Origin: an uncultured bacterium
GTDB taxonomy: Bacteria; Sysuimicrobiota; Sysuimicrobiia; Sysuimicrobiales; Sysuimicrobiaceae
DNA length: 64,000 nt
Direction of reading: 5' to 3'
Assembly (NCBI GenBank): GCA_938028835.1
Contig: CALIMJ010000002.1
Coordinates: 1-64,000 of the forward strand
The translations under genes and the position numbers were made by a program. How positions within the stretch are numbered: position 1 is the stretch's first letter; every line of letters starts with the position of its first letter. This document shows, piece by piece, positions 26,850 to 35,773 of the stretch. The notes beneath the pieces were generated by a model. The model saw only the letters and a program-made list of their open reading frames with translations, was not told where the DNA came from and did not search any database.

Positions 26850-28244
26850 ATGATCCATGCGGTGTCCGCGTTGAGGCTCGCCGGTGCGGTGGCCGCCGCG
26901 AAGGCGGTAGCGGGCGCAACCCGTGTGCTCCGCCTGGGCGGCGGGACGGTGCTCCCGGGCAGGGTGGCCCGGTGGCTGTTCCCCCGGGTGCTGGAGGAAC
27001 TGACCGGGGCCCTGGATCCGGTGGTGGTGGTCAGCGGGACGAACGGGAAGACCACCACGGCGCGCCTGGTGGCCCGGGCCCTGGAGGTGGCGGGGCTCAA
27101 GACCGTGTCGAACCGAGCCGGCGCGAACCTGCAGGCAGGCCTGGTGGCCTCTGTGGCGCTGGCCAGCGACCTCTGCGGCAGGCCCCGGGCGCAGGCGGCG
27201 GTGTTCGAGGTGGACGAGGCCACCCTTCCGGCCGTGTTGCCGGTCCTGCGTCCGCGCGTCCTGGTCCTCACGAACCTGTTCCGCGACCAGCTGGACCGGT
27301 ACGCGGAGGTGGAGCGGGTGGCGGAGGGCTGGCGCCGGGCCTTCGCGAGGCTCGGGCCCACCGCCGTGGTGTGCTACAACGCCGACGACCCCCAGGTGGC
27401 GGACGTGGCGCGGCTAGCGCCCGCAGGGCTGCCTTTCGGGATCGAGGACGTGTCTGCCGGCCAGGGGGCTCTGGAGGAGGCTGCGGACGTCCGTTTCTGC
27501 TACCGGTGCGGCGTGGCGTACCGGTACTCCGTGGTGTTCCTGTCCCACGCGGGCCACTACGCGTGTCCCGTGTGCGGGTGGTCCCGGCCGGCCCCCTGCG
27601 TCCGTGCGGAGACCGTCAGGCTGGTGGGGACGTCGGGTGCGGAGGTGCTGCTGCGGTGGGACGGCGAGGGGTTCGTGGTCCGCAGCGGGCTTCCTGGGCT
27701 GTACAACGTCTACAACCTCGTCGCGTCGGCCGCCGCGTGCCGGGCCCTGGGCCTGCCGGCTGACGTCTGGCGCCGCGCCGCGGAGTCCGTCCGGCCCGCT
27801 TTCGGACGGGGCGAGCGGCTCACGTGGAACGGGGTCGCGTTGCGGATCCTGCTGGTGAAGAACCCCGCAGGCTTCAACGAGGTGCTGCGGCTGGTGGTGT
27901 CCGAGCAGCCCCGATCCCTGCTGTTGGCCATCAACGACCGCACCGCGGACGGCCGCGACGTGTCGTGGCTGTGGGACGTGGACTTCGAACGGCTGCAGGG
28001 GCTGGAGGCCCACGTGACGGTGAGCGGGCTACGGGCGGAGGACATGGCCCTGCGGCTGAAGTACGCGGGCTGGCCGGAGGACCGCACCACGGTGGAGCGG
28101 GACCTGGCGCGCGCCCTCCGCCGGGCGCGGGACCGCACGCCGGCGGGCGGGGCGCTGTTCTGTCTGCCCACCTACACCGCCATGCTGGAGCTGCGCCGGG
28201 TGCTGTTCCGGTGGGGCGTGGTGGCACCGTTTTGGGAGGACTGA
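26850..28244 (+). CDS. murT: Lipid II isoglutaminyl synthase subunit MurT (Mur ligase, DUF1727)
   Basis: VVVSGTNGKTTTARLVARALEVAGLKTVSNRAGANLQAGL; Zn-ribbon CYRCG...CPVCG. Confidence 0.93.
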   Translation: MIHAVSALRLAGAVAAAKAVAGATRVLRLGGGTVLPGRVARWLFPRVLEELTGALDPVVVVSGTNGKTTTARLVARALEVAGLKTVSNRAGANLQAGLVASVALASDLCGRPRAQAAVFEVDEATLPAVLPVLRPRVLVLTNLFRDQLDRYAEVERVAEGWRRAFARLGPTAVVCYNADDPQVADVARLAPAGLPFGIEDVSAGQGALEEAADVRFCYRCGVAYRYSVVFLSHAGHYACPVCGWSRPAPCVRAETVRLVGTSGAEVLLRWDGEGFVVRSGLPGLYNVYNLVASAAACRALGLPADVWRRAAESVRPAFGRGERLTWNGVALRILLVKNPAGFNEVLRLVVSEQPRSLLLAINDRTADGRDVSWLWDVDFERLQGLEAHVTVSGLRAEDMALRLKYAGWPEDRTTVERDLARALRRARDRTPAGGALFCLPTYTAMLELRRVLFRWGVVAPFWED

Positions 28245-28245
28245 A

Positions 28246-28989
28246 GTGGACCTCGTTCTGGTGCACCTCTTCCCGGATCTACTGAACCTGTACGGCGACC
28301 GCGGGAACCTCGTGACGCTGCGGGAGCGGGCGCGGCGCCGCGGGATCCACGTGGTGGTGAAGGAGGTGCGGCTGGAAGACGACCTGCCCGCGGATGGGGA
28401 CCTGTACGTCCTCGGCGGTGGGGAGGACCGGCAGCAGGCCCTGGTGGCGCGGGCGTTGCAGCAGCACGCGGGCACCCTCCGGGCGGCGGTGGCGGGTGGG
28501 GCCGTGGTCCTGGCGGTGTGTGGCGGCTACCAGCTGTTGGGGCACGGGTACCGAGCCGCGGAGGGCCAGCAGCTACCGGGTCTAGGGCTGCTGGACGTGA
28601 CCACGGAGCACCCGGGGCACCGAGCCCGACGGCTGGTGGGCAACGTGGTGGCCCGGTGCACGCTTCCGGGCGTGGGGAGTCTGGTGGGGTTCGAGAACCA
28701 CGGCGGCCGCACGCGCCTGGGTCCCGGGGTCCAACCCCTGGCCCGGGTCCGCGTGGGCTTTGGCAACAACGGACACGACGGTACGGAAGGCGCGTGGTGC
28801 GGCACGGTGTTCGGCACCTACCTGCACGGCCCGGTGTTGCCGAAGAACCCCCGCCTGGCGGATCACCTCCTGACCCTGGCGCTCCGGCGGAGACACGGGG
28901 ACGTGCGGCTGCAGCCCCTGGACGACCGGTGGGAGGAGGCCGCGCACCTCGCGGCCGCGGCGCGGGCGGGTCTGCGACTACGCCGCTAG
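28246..28989 (+). CDS. gatD: Lipid II isoglutaminyl synthase glutaminase subunit GatD
   Basis: VHLFPDLLNLYGDRGNLVTLRERARRRGI...VLAVCGGYQLLGHGY; follows murT. Confidence 0.93.
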   Translation: MDLVLVHLFPDLLNLYGDRGNLVTLRERARRRGIHVVVKEVRLEDDLPADGDLYVLGGGEDRQQALVARALQQHAGTLRAAVAGGAVVLAVCGGYQLLGHGYRAAEGQQLPGLGLLDVTTEHPGHRARRLVGNVVARCTLPGVGSLVGFENHGGRTRLGPGVQPLARVRVGFGNNGHDGTEGAWCGTVFGTYLHGPVLPKNPRLADHLLTLALRRRHGDVRLQPLDDRWEEAAHLAAAARAGLRLRR

Positions 28990-29873
28990 CGCCTTACCTG
29001 GGCCAGGATGGCTCCAGCGACCACGGACGCGGCGCCCACCAGCTGGAGTGGTTCCAGGGTCTCCCGGAACACCGCGTAGCCCAGCAGGCCCGCCACCACA
29101 GGCTCCACGGTGGCCACGATGCTGGCCCGGCTGGCCTGCACCGTGCGGAGCCCGGCCACGTAAAGCCACTGCGCGAGCAGCGTGGTCACCAGCCCCAGGT
29201 ACAGGAGGGGGGCCAGGGCGGCGGCCACCGCGGACGGCAGGAAGCGGTGCGGGGACACGCCCGCCGCAGTGCCCAGCAGCACCAGGAACACCGTGCCGAA
29301 GCCCAGCGCGTAGACCAGGACGACGAGGGGCGGGTACCGGCGGAGCGCCGCCTTCCCGAAGATGCTGTACAGCCCGTAGGTCAGGCCTGAGGCCAGGCCC
29401 GCCAGCACCCCCGGCAGGTCTGCCCGCAGCGCGGACGGGTCGTAGGCCCGCACCACGAGCGCACAGCCCCCGAACGCGAGCCCGAGGCTCAACAGCTTTG
29501 CTCGCGACAGCTCCTCCCCGAACAGGACAGCGCTCAGGCCAGCGACCCACGCGGGAGCCGTGTACAGCAGCACCGCGGCGGTGGCCACGGTGGTGCGTTC
29601 GATGGCGGTGAAGTACGCGAGGAAGAACAGGGCGATGCTGACGAACCCGTAGCCGGCGAACAGGACCAGGTCCCGGGGTCGGACCGCTAGGTGCTCCCGG
29701 TGGGTCGCGGAGGCGGCCAGAAGGGCGCCCGCGAACGCCAGGCCCGCCCGCCAAACGGAGGCCTCGAAGGCGCCCACGCCTGCGGCGGTCGTGAAGCGCA
29801 CCGCGATGCCCAGGCTGCCCCACAGAACCGCAGCGGCCAGGACCAGGACGTAGCCGGAGAAGCGCTGCCGCAC
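28986..29873 (-). CDS. EamA/DMT family transporter
   Basis: VLAAAVLWGSLGIAVRFTTAAGVGAFEASVWRAGLAF... two EamA repeats, 10 TM. Confidence 0.9.
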   Translation of the reverse strand: MRQRFSGYVLVLAAAVLWGSLGIAVRFTTAAGVGAFEASVWRAGLAFAGALLAASATHREHLAVRPRDLVLFAGYGFVSIALFFLAYFTAIERTTVATAAVLLYTAPAWVAGLSAVLFGEELSRAKLLSLGLAFGGCALVVRAYDPSALRADLPGVLAGLASGLTYGLYSIFGKAALRRYPPLVVLVYALGFGTVFLVLLGTAAGVSPHRFLPSAVAAALAPLLYLGLVTTLLAQWLYVAGLRTVQASRASIVATVEPVVAGLLGYAVFRETLEPLQLVGAASVVAGAILAQVRR

Positions 29874-29951
29874 GCCCCTTGGGGTTCGGCCCGGGGACGA
29901 CGGATCCCTGGCGGTATACTGGAAGAGCAGACCCGAGGGCTGGGAGGTGCG

Positions 29952-30488
29952 GTGGTGGAGCTGCAGGGCGTGCGCGTAGCGGTGCTGGCGGAGGATCTGT
30001 ACGAGGACCTGGAGCTGTGGTACCCGCTCCTCCGCCTGCGGGAGGCGGGCGCGGACGTGCGCGTGGTGGGTCCCCGGGCGGGCGAGGTGTACAAGAGTAA
30101 GAACGGCTACCCCGTCAAGGCGGACGTGGGAGTGGAGGAAGCGCGGCCGGAGGACTTCGACGCGGTGGTGATCCCGGGTGGCTACGCACCGGACCGCATG
30201 CGGCGCCACCGGGCCATGGTGGAGTTCGTTCGGGCCCTGCACGAGGCGGGTAAGCCTGTGGCTTTCATCTGCCACGCGGGCTGGGTTCCCGCCTCCGCGG
30301 GAATCGTGCGGGGCCGGACGGTGACCAGCTTCCCCTCCATCCGCGACGACCTGATCAACGCGGGCGCGCGCTGGGTGGACCAGGAGGTGGTGGTGGACGG
30401 AAACCTGGTGTCCTCCCGCATGCCCGCGGACCTGCCCGCCTTCTGCCGCGCGCTGCTGGGGCTGCTGGCCGGGGTGAGGGTGGCGTGA
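29952..30488 (+). CDS. DJ-1/PfpI family protein
   Basis: VRVAVLAEDLYEDLELWYPLLRLREAGADVRVVGP...DFDAVVIPGGYAPDRMR...GKPVAFICHAGWV. Confidence 0.93.
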   Translation: MVELQGVRVAVLAEDLYEDLELWYPLLRLREAGADVRVVGPRAGEVYKSKNGYPVKADVGVEEARPEDFDAVVIPGGYAPDRMRRHRAMVEFVRALHEAGKPVAFICHAGWVPASAGIVRGRTVTSFPSIRDDLINAGARWVDQEVVVDGNLVSSRMPADLPAFCRALLGLLAGVRVA

Positions 30489-30805
30489 GCTCTGCCCTGC
30501 CCCTCGCGGAAGCCGCCCGGCGCCTGCAGCGTGCCGCTCAGGACGCCGGGCTGGCCCTGGACCCGCGTACCGTGACGTTTCGGCCCGGGCCGTTCCCCTG
30601 CTACGAGTATGTCCTCCGCCTCGAGCAGGCCCACACGTTGATCAACATGCCCGCCGCCTGGGTGGAGTCGGATGCGTGGCAGGACCAGCTCCGGGGTCCC
30701 ATGCAGAGAGCCCGCCGCTACCTGGAGCAGTTCGTGCCCATCCAGGAGCGCGTGGACCTGGCCGCGCGAGGGGTGCCGCGGTTCCAGCAGGTGCTGAGGC
30801 CGTGA
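30485..30805 (+). CDS. Conserved-looking hypothetical protein, 106 aa
   Basis: GTG start with 4-nt overlap with the PfpI gene and 4-nt overlap with the downstream MBL gene. Confidence 0.7.
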   Translation: MSSALPLAEAARRLQRAAQDAGLALDPRTVTFRPGPFPCYEYVLRLEQAHTLINMPAAWVESDAWQDQLRGPMQRARRYLEQFVPIQERVDLAARGVPRFQQVLRP

Positions 30806-31455
30806 CCGCCCTGCCGGTGCTGGAGCAGATCCCCACCGGCCCCATCGGGACCAACTGCTACGTCTACGGGGACGCACAGGCCGGCCGGGGTTGGGTGATC
30901 GACCCGGGGGAGGATCCCGCCGTCATCGCCGAGGTGCTGCGGGGTCACGGGCTAGTCGTGGAGGCCCTGGTGATCACCCACGCGCACTGGGATCACGTGG
31001 GCGCCGTCCGCACCCTGCGGGAGCTCACCGGGGCTCCTTTCCTGGTCCCGGAGGGCGAGGTAGAGGACCTACGCGCAGCAGCCACCCGGGCGCAGCTCAT
31101 GGGGGTGTACATCGACCCTCCGCCGGAGCCCGACGGCCTCCTGCGGGAGGGCGACGTGCTGCGGGCGGGTTCGCTCGAGCTGCGGGTGGTGCACGCTCCG
31201 GGCCACACCCCCGGCCACGTGATCCTGGTGGGCGATGGGCTGGCGTTTGTGGGCGACGTGGTCTTCGCGGGCAGCGTGGGCCGGACGGACCTTCCAGGCG
31301 GGGACTGGAAGACGCTGGAACACACCCTGAGGACCAAGATCCTCACGTTGCCCGACGACACCGTCCTGTACCCTGGTCACGGGCCGGCCACCACCGTGGG
31401 CCGGGAGCGGCTCAGCAACCCGTTCCTGGTGGGACTGGGGGATGCCAGGGGGTGA
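30802..31455 (+). CDS. MBL-fold metallo-hydrolase (glyoxalase II-like)
   Basis: GTNCYVYGDAQAGRGWVIDPGEDPAVI...ITHAHWDHVGAVRTL...HAPGHTPGHVIL. Confidence 0.94.
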   Translation: MTALPVLEQIPTGPIGTNCYVYGDAQAGRGWVIDPGEDPAVIAEVLRGHGLVVEALVITHAHWDHVGAVRTLRELTGAPFLVPEGEVEDLRAAATRAQLMGVYIDPPPEPDGLLREGDVLRAGSLELRVVHAPGHTPGHVILVGDGLAFVGDVVFAGSVGRTDLPGGDWKTLEHTLRTKILTLPDDTVLYPGHGPATTVGRERLSNPFLVGLGDARG

Positions 31456-32153
31456 GCCCTGTCCTGGTGTTCGTGCACGGGGCCGGGGCGACCGGCCGGG
31501 TGTGGCAGAGCCAGCTGCTGGACTTCCCGCGGAGTCACGCCCCCGACCTGCCTGGACACCCTGAGGGTCGGCCGCTCGTCACGCTGGAAGCTTACGCCAC
31601 CTGGCTCGTGGACTTCCTCCGCGCGTCTGGCTCCCCGCGTCCGGTGCTGGTGGGCCACTCCATGGGGGGCGCGGTGGCGCTGCAGGCGGCCCTGGCATCC
31701 CCCCAGCAGTTTTCGGGCTTGGTGTTGGTGGGGACCGGCCCGAGGCTCCGCGTAAACCCCAAGTTCCTGCGGGGGCTGGTGGATACTCCGCACGCGACCC
31801 TGGACCGATTCGTGGAGCTGTGCTTCGGACCCCACGCGCCCGAACGGGTGAAAGCGAAGGTGCTCCAGTCCGCCCGGCACCTGGGCCCGGAGGTGCTGCG
31901 GCAGGACCTGGAAGCCTGCAACGCCTTCGATGTGACCGGCCGACTGGAGCAGGTGCGCCTGCCGACCCTGGTGGTGTGTGGGGACCGGGACGTGATGACC
32001 CCGCCCGCCCTTTCCGCGGAGCTGCACGCCGGAATCCGGGGTTCCACCCTGGTCGTTATCCCGGAAGCAGGTCACATGGTGTTCGCGGAGCGGAGGCGGC
32101 TGTTCCGCGACACCGTCCGGACCTTCCTGAAGCAGCTGGCCGCGCGGGGGTGA
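31452..32153 (+). CDS. Alpha/beta fold hydrolase
   Basis: PVLVFVHGAGATGRVW...PVLVGHSMGGAVALQAAL...IPEAGHMVF. Confidence 0.93.
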   Translation: MSPVLVFVHGAGATGRVWQSQLLDFPRSHAPDLPGHPEGRPLVTLEAYATWLVDFLRASGSPRPVLVGHSMGGAVALQAALASPQQFSGLVLVGTGPRLRVNPKFLRGLVDTPHATLDRFVELCFGPHAPERVKAKVLQSARHLGPEVLRQDLEACNAFDVTGRLEQVRLPTLVVCGDRDVMTPPALSAELHAGIRGSTLVVIPEAGHMVFAERRRLFRDTVRTFLKQLAARG

Positions 32154-32157
32154 GGAC

Positions 32158-33006
32158 GTGTTCCGGATGCCACAGGACGCGCAGCTGGTGGAGCTGCGGC
32201 TGCGGGTGCGGGACCTCGCCAGGGCCCTGGAATTCTACAGGGACCTGCTGGGGTTGCAGCCGGAAGAACTCGACGCCGCCGGGGCGCGGCTTGCGCCGGC
32301 GGGGCGGGGATTCGCGCTGGAGCTGGAACACGCGCCGGAGGCGTCCCCTCGGCCTCAGGGGTCTGTGGGCCTTTACCACTTTGCCCTCCTGCTCCCGGAC
32401 CGGGCCGCTCTGGCGGAAGTGGTCCGGCGGCTGGTGGACGCGGAGTGGCCGCTGGAGGGCGCGAGCGACCACGGGGTGTCGGAGGCTTTCTACCTGAGCG
32501 ATCCTGAGGGCAACGGGCTGGAGCTGTACCGCGACCGGCCCCGCGAGCTGTGGCCGTGGCGGGGCGGTGAGCTGCGCATGGTCACCAAGGCCCTGGACGT
32601 GGGGGCGCTGCTGCGGGAGGCCCGGTCCCCCGCACCCCTGCGCCCGGACACCCGGCTGGGGCACGTGCACCTGTCGGTGGCGGACCTGGAGCAGGCGGAA
32701 GCCTTCTACGCGGGCGTGCTGGGCCTTGCGGTGACGCAGCGCAGCTACCCCGGGGCCCTGTTCTTCGCCGCGGGCGACTACCACCACCACGTGGGCGTGA
32801 ACGTATGGGGCCCACGCCGTCCGGCTCCCGAGGGCAGCACAGGGCTGGTACGGTACGCGTGGTCCACCCCACCCGGCACCGCGGCGTCCCTGGTGGAGGA
32901 CCTGCACGCGCGGGGGGTCCCGCACCGGCGCGCAGACAGCGAGGTGCGGCTGGTGGATCCCGCGGGTGTGGAGGTGGTGGTGCGCGACCGGCCTACGGAA
33001 CTGTAG
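32158..33006 (+). CDS. VOC family protein / extradiol-dioxygenase-like (CatE-like)
   Basis: LRLRVRDLARALEFYRDLLGLQ...VGLYHFALLLPDRAALAEVVRRL...LGHVHLSVADLEQAEAFYAGVLGLAVTQRSYPGALFFAAGDYHHHVGVNVW. Confidence 0.9.
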   Translation: MFRMPQDAQLVELRLRVRDLARALEFYRDLLGLQPEELDAAGARLAPAGRGFALELEHAPEASPRPQGSVGLYHFALLLPDRAALAEVVRRLVDAEWPLEGASDHGVSEAFYLSDPEGNGLELYRDRPRELWPWRGGELRMVTKALDVGALLREARSPAPLRPDTRLGHVHLSVADLEQAEAFYAGVLGLAVTQRSYPGALFFAAGDYHHHVGVNVWGPRRPAPEGSTGLVRYAWSTPPGTAASLVEDLHARGVPHRRADSEVRLVDPAGVEVVVRDRPTEL

Positions 33007-34951
33007 CGGGCGGCTCGCACAGCGGCAGCTCCACCGTGAAGCACGCGCCGCCCTCCGGGCGGTTGTGGGCCCGGAGGGTTCCTCCGTGGTCTCGGACGAT
33101 GCCGTACGAGATGGACAGGCCCAGGCCCGTGCCCTCGCCCAGTTTCTTGGTGGTGAAGAAGGGGTCAAACACCCGGCTGAGGTGCTCGGGGGGGATGCCC
33201 GGGCCGGTGTCCGCGAACTCCACCACGGCGCGGTCACCGACGCGGTCGGTACTGACCTGGAGGGTGCCCGGTCCAGTTCCCATGGCCTGCAGGGCGTTCT
33301 GGACGATGTTGGTGAACACCTGCTGGAGCTGCACCGCATTCGCCCGCACCCACAGGGGCTCCGGGTAGAAGCGGGGGGCCAGCACTACCTGCCCGAGGTC
33401 CCACCGGAAGGTCTCCAGCGCCCTGCGTACCACCAGGTTGAGGTCCAGCACCTCCCGCTCCACAGGCTGCGGGCGCGCAAACGTCAGCAGGCTGTGGATG
33501 ATCTGCCGGGCCCGGTCCGCCTCCCGGACCACGATCCCCGCGTACCCGCGCAGGTCCTCCGGGAGCGCGGGGTCGGACTCCAGCAGCTGGGCGTACCCCA
33601 GCACCGAGGTGAGGGGGTTGTTCAGTTCGTGCGCCACGCCCGCCACCAGCTCGCCCACCGCGGAGAGCTTCTCCGCCTGCACCAGCTGCGCTTGCGCTTC
33701 CTCCAGGGCCTGGGTCCGTTCCGCCACCAGCCGCTGGAGGTCGGCGTGGTACGCCTGCAGCTGCTGGCGGGAGTCCTGCAGCTCCGCCACCATCTGGTTG
33801 AACACCCGGGCCATCTCCGCCGTTTCGTCCCGGCGCCGCCCCACTTCCACCCGCGCGTCCAGACGTCCGTCCCGCACCCGTTCCATGGCCTCCCGGAGGG
33901 ACTCCAAAGAGGCCGTCATGGACCGGGTGAGGGCCAGCAGGACGAGGAACCCGCCCAGCAGTCCCACCACCGCGGCCGCGGAGAAGGTCTGCACGAAGGA
34001 CACCACGGAGTCGTTGACCAGCCCCACGTCCGCCAGGGCCCGATCCTGCTCCACCTGCAGCAGCGGCCGCAGGGCTTCCAGACGCGCGGCAACCTGCTGT
34101 GCCTCCCACGCCACCGCGCGGATCGTGGCCGGGCCATCCAGCCGGCTCAAGTGGCCCTCCGCGCGGGCAGCCGCCTGGCGTAGGGCAGCGGTCACGGCGC
34201 GTGCCTCAGGGAGGGCCGTCAGGCGCTCCAGCTCATCCAGCAGGAGCAGGTCCGGCTGCAGCGGGGGACCCATCTGCGCGACCCGCGGGTCTACCGCACG
34301 GGCCAGGGCGGAGGACAGGCGCCTGTAGAAGCGCGACTCGAACTCCAGGGTAACCAGCACCGCCCGGCTTAGGCGTCGGGACCGCTCGCTGTTGCGGGCC
34401 AGGTTGCGCAGGAAGCCCGGTAGCCACGCGGCGCCCTCTAACGCTTTCAGCCGGGAGGCGCCCGTTACCGCCTGCTCCTGCGCCTGGTCCAGGTGGCGTT
34501 GCAAAAGCGCCCGGAGCTGCTCATGGCAGACCAGAAGGGGCGCCAGCCGGTCCGGGGTCCGAGCGCCAGCGCGATCCGTGAGGAACGCCTGAGCAGCGCG
34601 ATCGCAGGTGGACGACAACGCCGGTCCTGCCTCCGGGCGGGTGGCTCCCGGGAGGAGGTGCCGGTCCTGCGCCAGGCGTTCCAGGTGGGAACTGAGCAGG
34701 TGGCCCAGAAGCCGGTCCTCCTCTGGGCGTGCGGAGGGGTCCAGGGCGCGCCGCAGGACGTAGAAAAGCCGCCGCTCCAGCAGACCCAGGGCCGTGAGGA
34801 CCTGCAAGCTGGCCCGGTCGGCCTGGTCCACACGCCGCGTGACCTGCGCGATCCACGTGCCCGCGAACGCGGAAGCGGCGAGGAACGCCGCCAGGAGGAG
34901 GGAGACCGCCAGGTATCCCGCCAGGATCCTGCGGCCGATGCGCGAACGCAT
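32993..34951 (-). CDS. Sensor histidine kinase with HAMP domain (orphan)
   Basis: MRSRIGRRILAGYLAVSLLLAAFLAASAFAG...; AEKLSAVGELVAGVAHELNNPLTSVLGYAQLL...QVFTNIVQNALQAM...FADTGPGIPPEHLSRVFDPFFTTKKLGEGTGLGLSISYGIVRDHGG. Confidence 0.95.
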   Translation of the reverse strand: MRSRIGRRILAGYLAVSLLLAAFLAASAFAGTWIAQVTRRVDQADRASLQVLTALGLLERRLFYVLRRALDPSARPEEDRLLGHLLSSHLERLAQDRHLLPGATRPEAGPALSSTCDRAAQAFLTDRAGARTPDRLAPLLVCHEQLRALLQRHLDQAQEQAVTGASRLKALEGAAWLPGFLRNLARNSERSRRLSRAVLVTLEFESRFYRRLSSALARAVDPRVAQMGPPLQPDLLLLDELERLTALPEARAVTAALRQAAARAEGHLSRLDGPATIRAVAWEAQQVAARLEALRPLLQVEQDRALADVGLVNDSVVSFVQTFSAAAVVGLLGGFLVLLALTRSMTASLESLREAMERVRDGRLDARVEVGRRRDETAEMARVFNQMVAELQDSRQQLQAYHADLQRLVAERTQALEEAQAQLVQAEKLSAVGELVAGVAHELNNPLTSVLGYAQLLESDPALPEDLRGYAGIVVREADRARQIIHSLLTFARPQPVEREVLDLNLVVRRALETFRWDLGQVVLAPRFYPEPLWVRANAVQLQQVFTNIVQNALQAMGTGPGTLQVSTDRVGDRAVVEFADTGPGIPPEHLSRVFDPFFTTKKLGEGTGLGLSISYGIVRDHGGTLRAHNRPEGGACFTVELPLCEPPATVP

Positions 34952-35005
34952 CTTAGGGGTATCTTCCAGGAGGCCCCCGAGCCCTGGCAAGCCGGAGGAG
35001 GGGCG

Positions 35006-35773
35006 GTGCGCTACGTGGACCTCAACTGCGACCTGGGCGAGTCCTTCGGCCCGTACCGGCTGGGTAACGACGAGGCGGTGCTGGCGTACGTGACGTCCGC
35101 GAACGTGGCCTGCGGGATGCACGCGGGCGACCCGCTGGTCATGCGGAAGACGGTGCGGATGTGCCGGGAGCGGGGCGTGGCGGTGGGCGCGCACCCCGGC
35201 TACCCGGACCTGTGGGGGTTCGGCCGCCGCGCCCTGCCCATGACCCCCGACGAGGTGTACGCCTTCCTGCTGGCCCAGGTGGGGGCCCTGGAGGCGGTGG
35301 CGCGCGCCGAGGGCGTGCCCCTGCAGCACGTCAAGCCCCACGGCGCCCTGTACAACGTGGCCGCGCGGGACGAGGCCACCGCGGCGGCGGTGGCGGAGGC
35401 GGTGCGGCGGGCCTGGCCGGAGGCCATCCTGGTGGTGCTGAGCGGGTCCACCAGTGAGCGGGTGGCGCGCGGCCTGGGCCTGCGGGTGGCGCGGGAGGCC
35501 TTCTGCGACCGCGGGTACCGCAGGGACGGCAGCCTGGTGCCCCGCGATCAGCCAGGGGCGGTGCTTGTGGAGCCCTTCGAGGTGGCGTCCCGGGCGGTGC
35601 GCATCGCCCACGGCGAGCCCATCGAGACGGTGGACGGCGGTGAGGTGGTGGTGGAGGCGGAGACCCTGTGCATCCACGGGGACACCCCGGGCGCAGCGGA
35701 GTTGGCCGCGGCGGTGCGGGCGGCGCTGGAGGAGGCCCACGTGCGGGTCCGGCCCATGGGAAGCTGGCTGTGA
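35006..35773 (+). CDS. pxpA: LamB/YcsF family 5-oxoprolinase subunit PxpA
   Basis: VDLNCDLGESFGPYRLGNDEAVLAYVTSANVACGMHAGDPLVMRKTV...VGAHPGYPDLWGFGRR. Confidence 0.94.
   Translation: MRYVDLNCDLGESFGPYRLGNDEAVLAYVTSANVACGMHAGDPLVMRKTVRMCRERGVAVGAHPGYPDLWGFGRRALPMTPDEVYAFLLAQVGALEAVARAEGVPLQHVKPHGALYNVAARDEATAAAVAEAVRRAWPEAILVVLSGSTSERVARGLGLRVAREAFCDRGYRRDGSLVPRDQPGAVLVEPFEVASRAVRIAHGEPIETVDGGEVVVEAETLCIHGDTPGAAELAAAVRAALEEAHVRVRPMGSWL

Noticed and set aside
32993-35740. 915-aa version of the histidine kinase ORF starting at 35740
   Set aside because: The N-terminal extension is antisense to pxpA and low-complexity; the kinase starts at MRSRIGRRILAGYL (34951).
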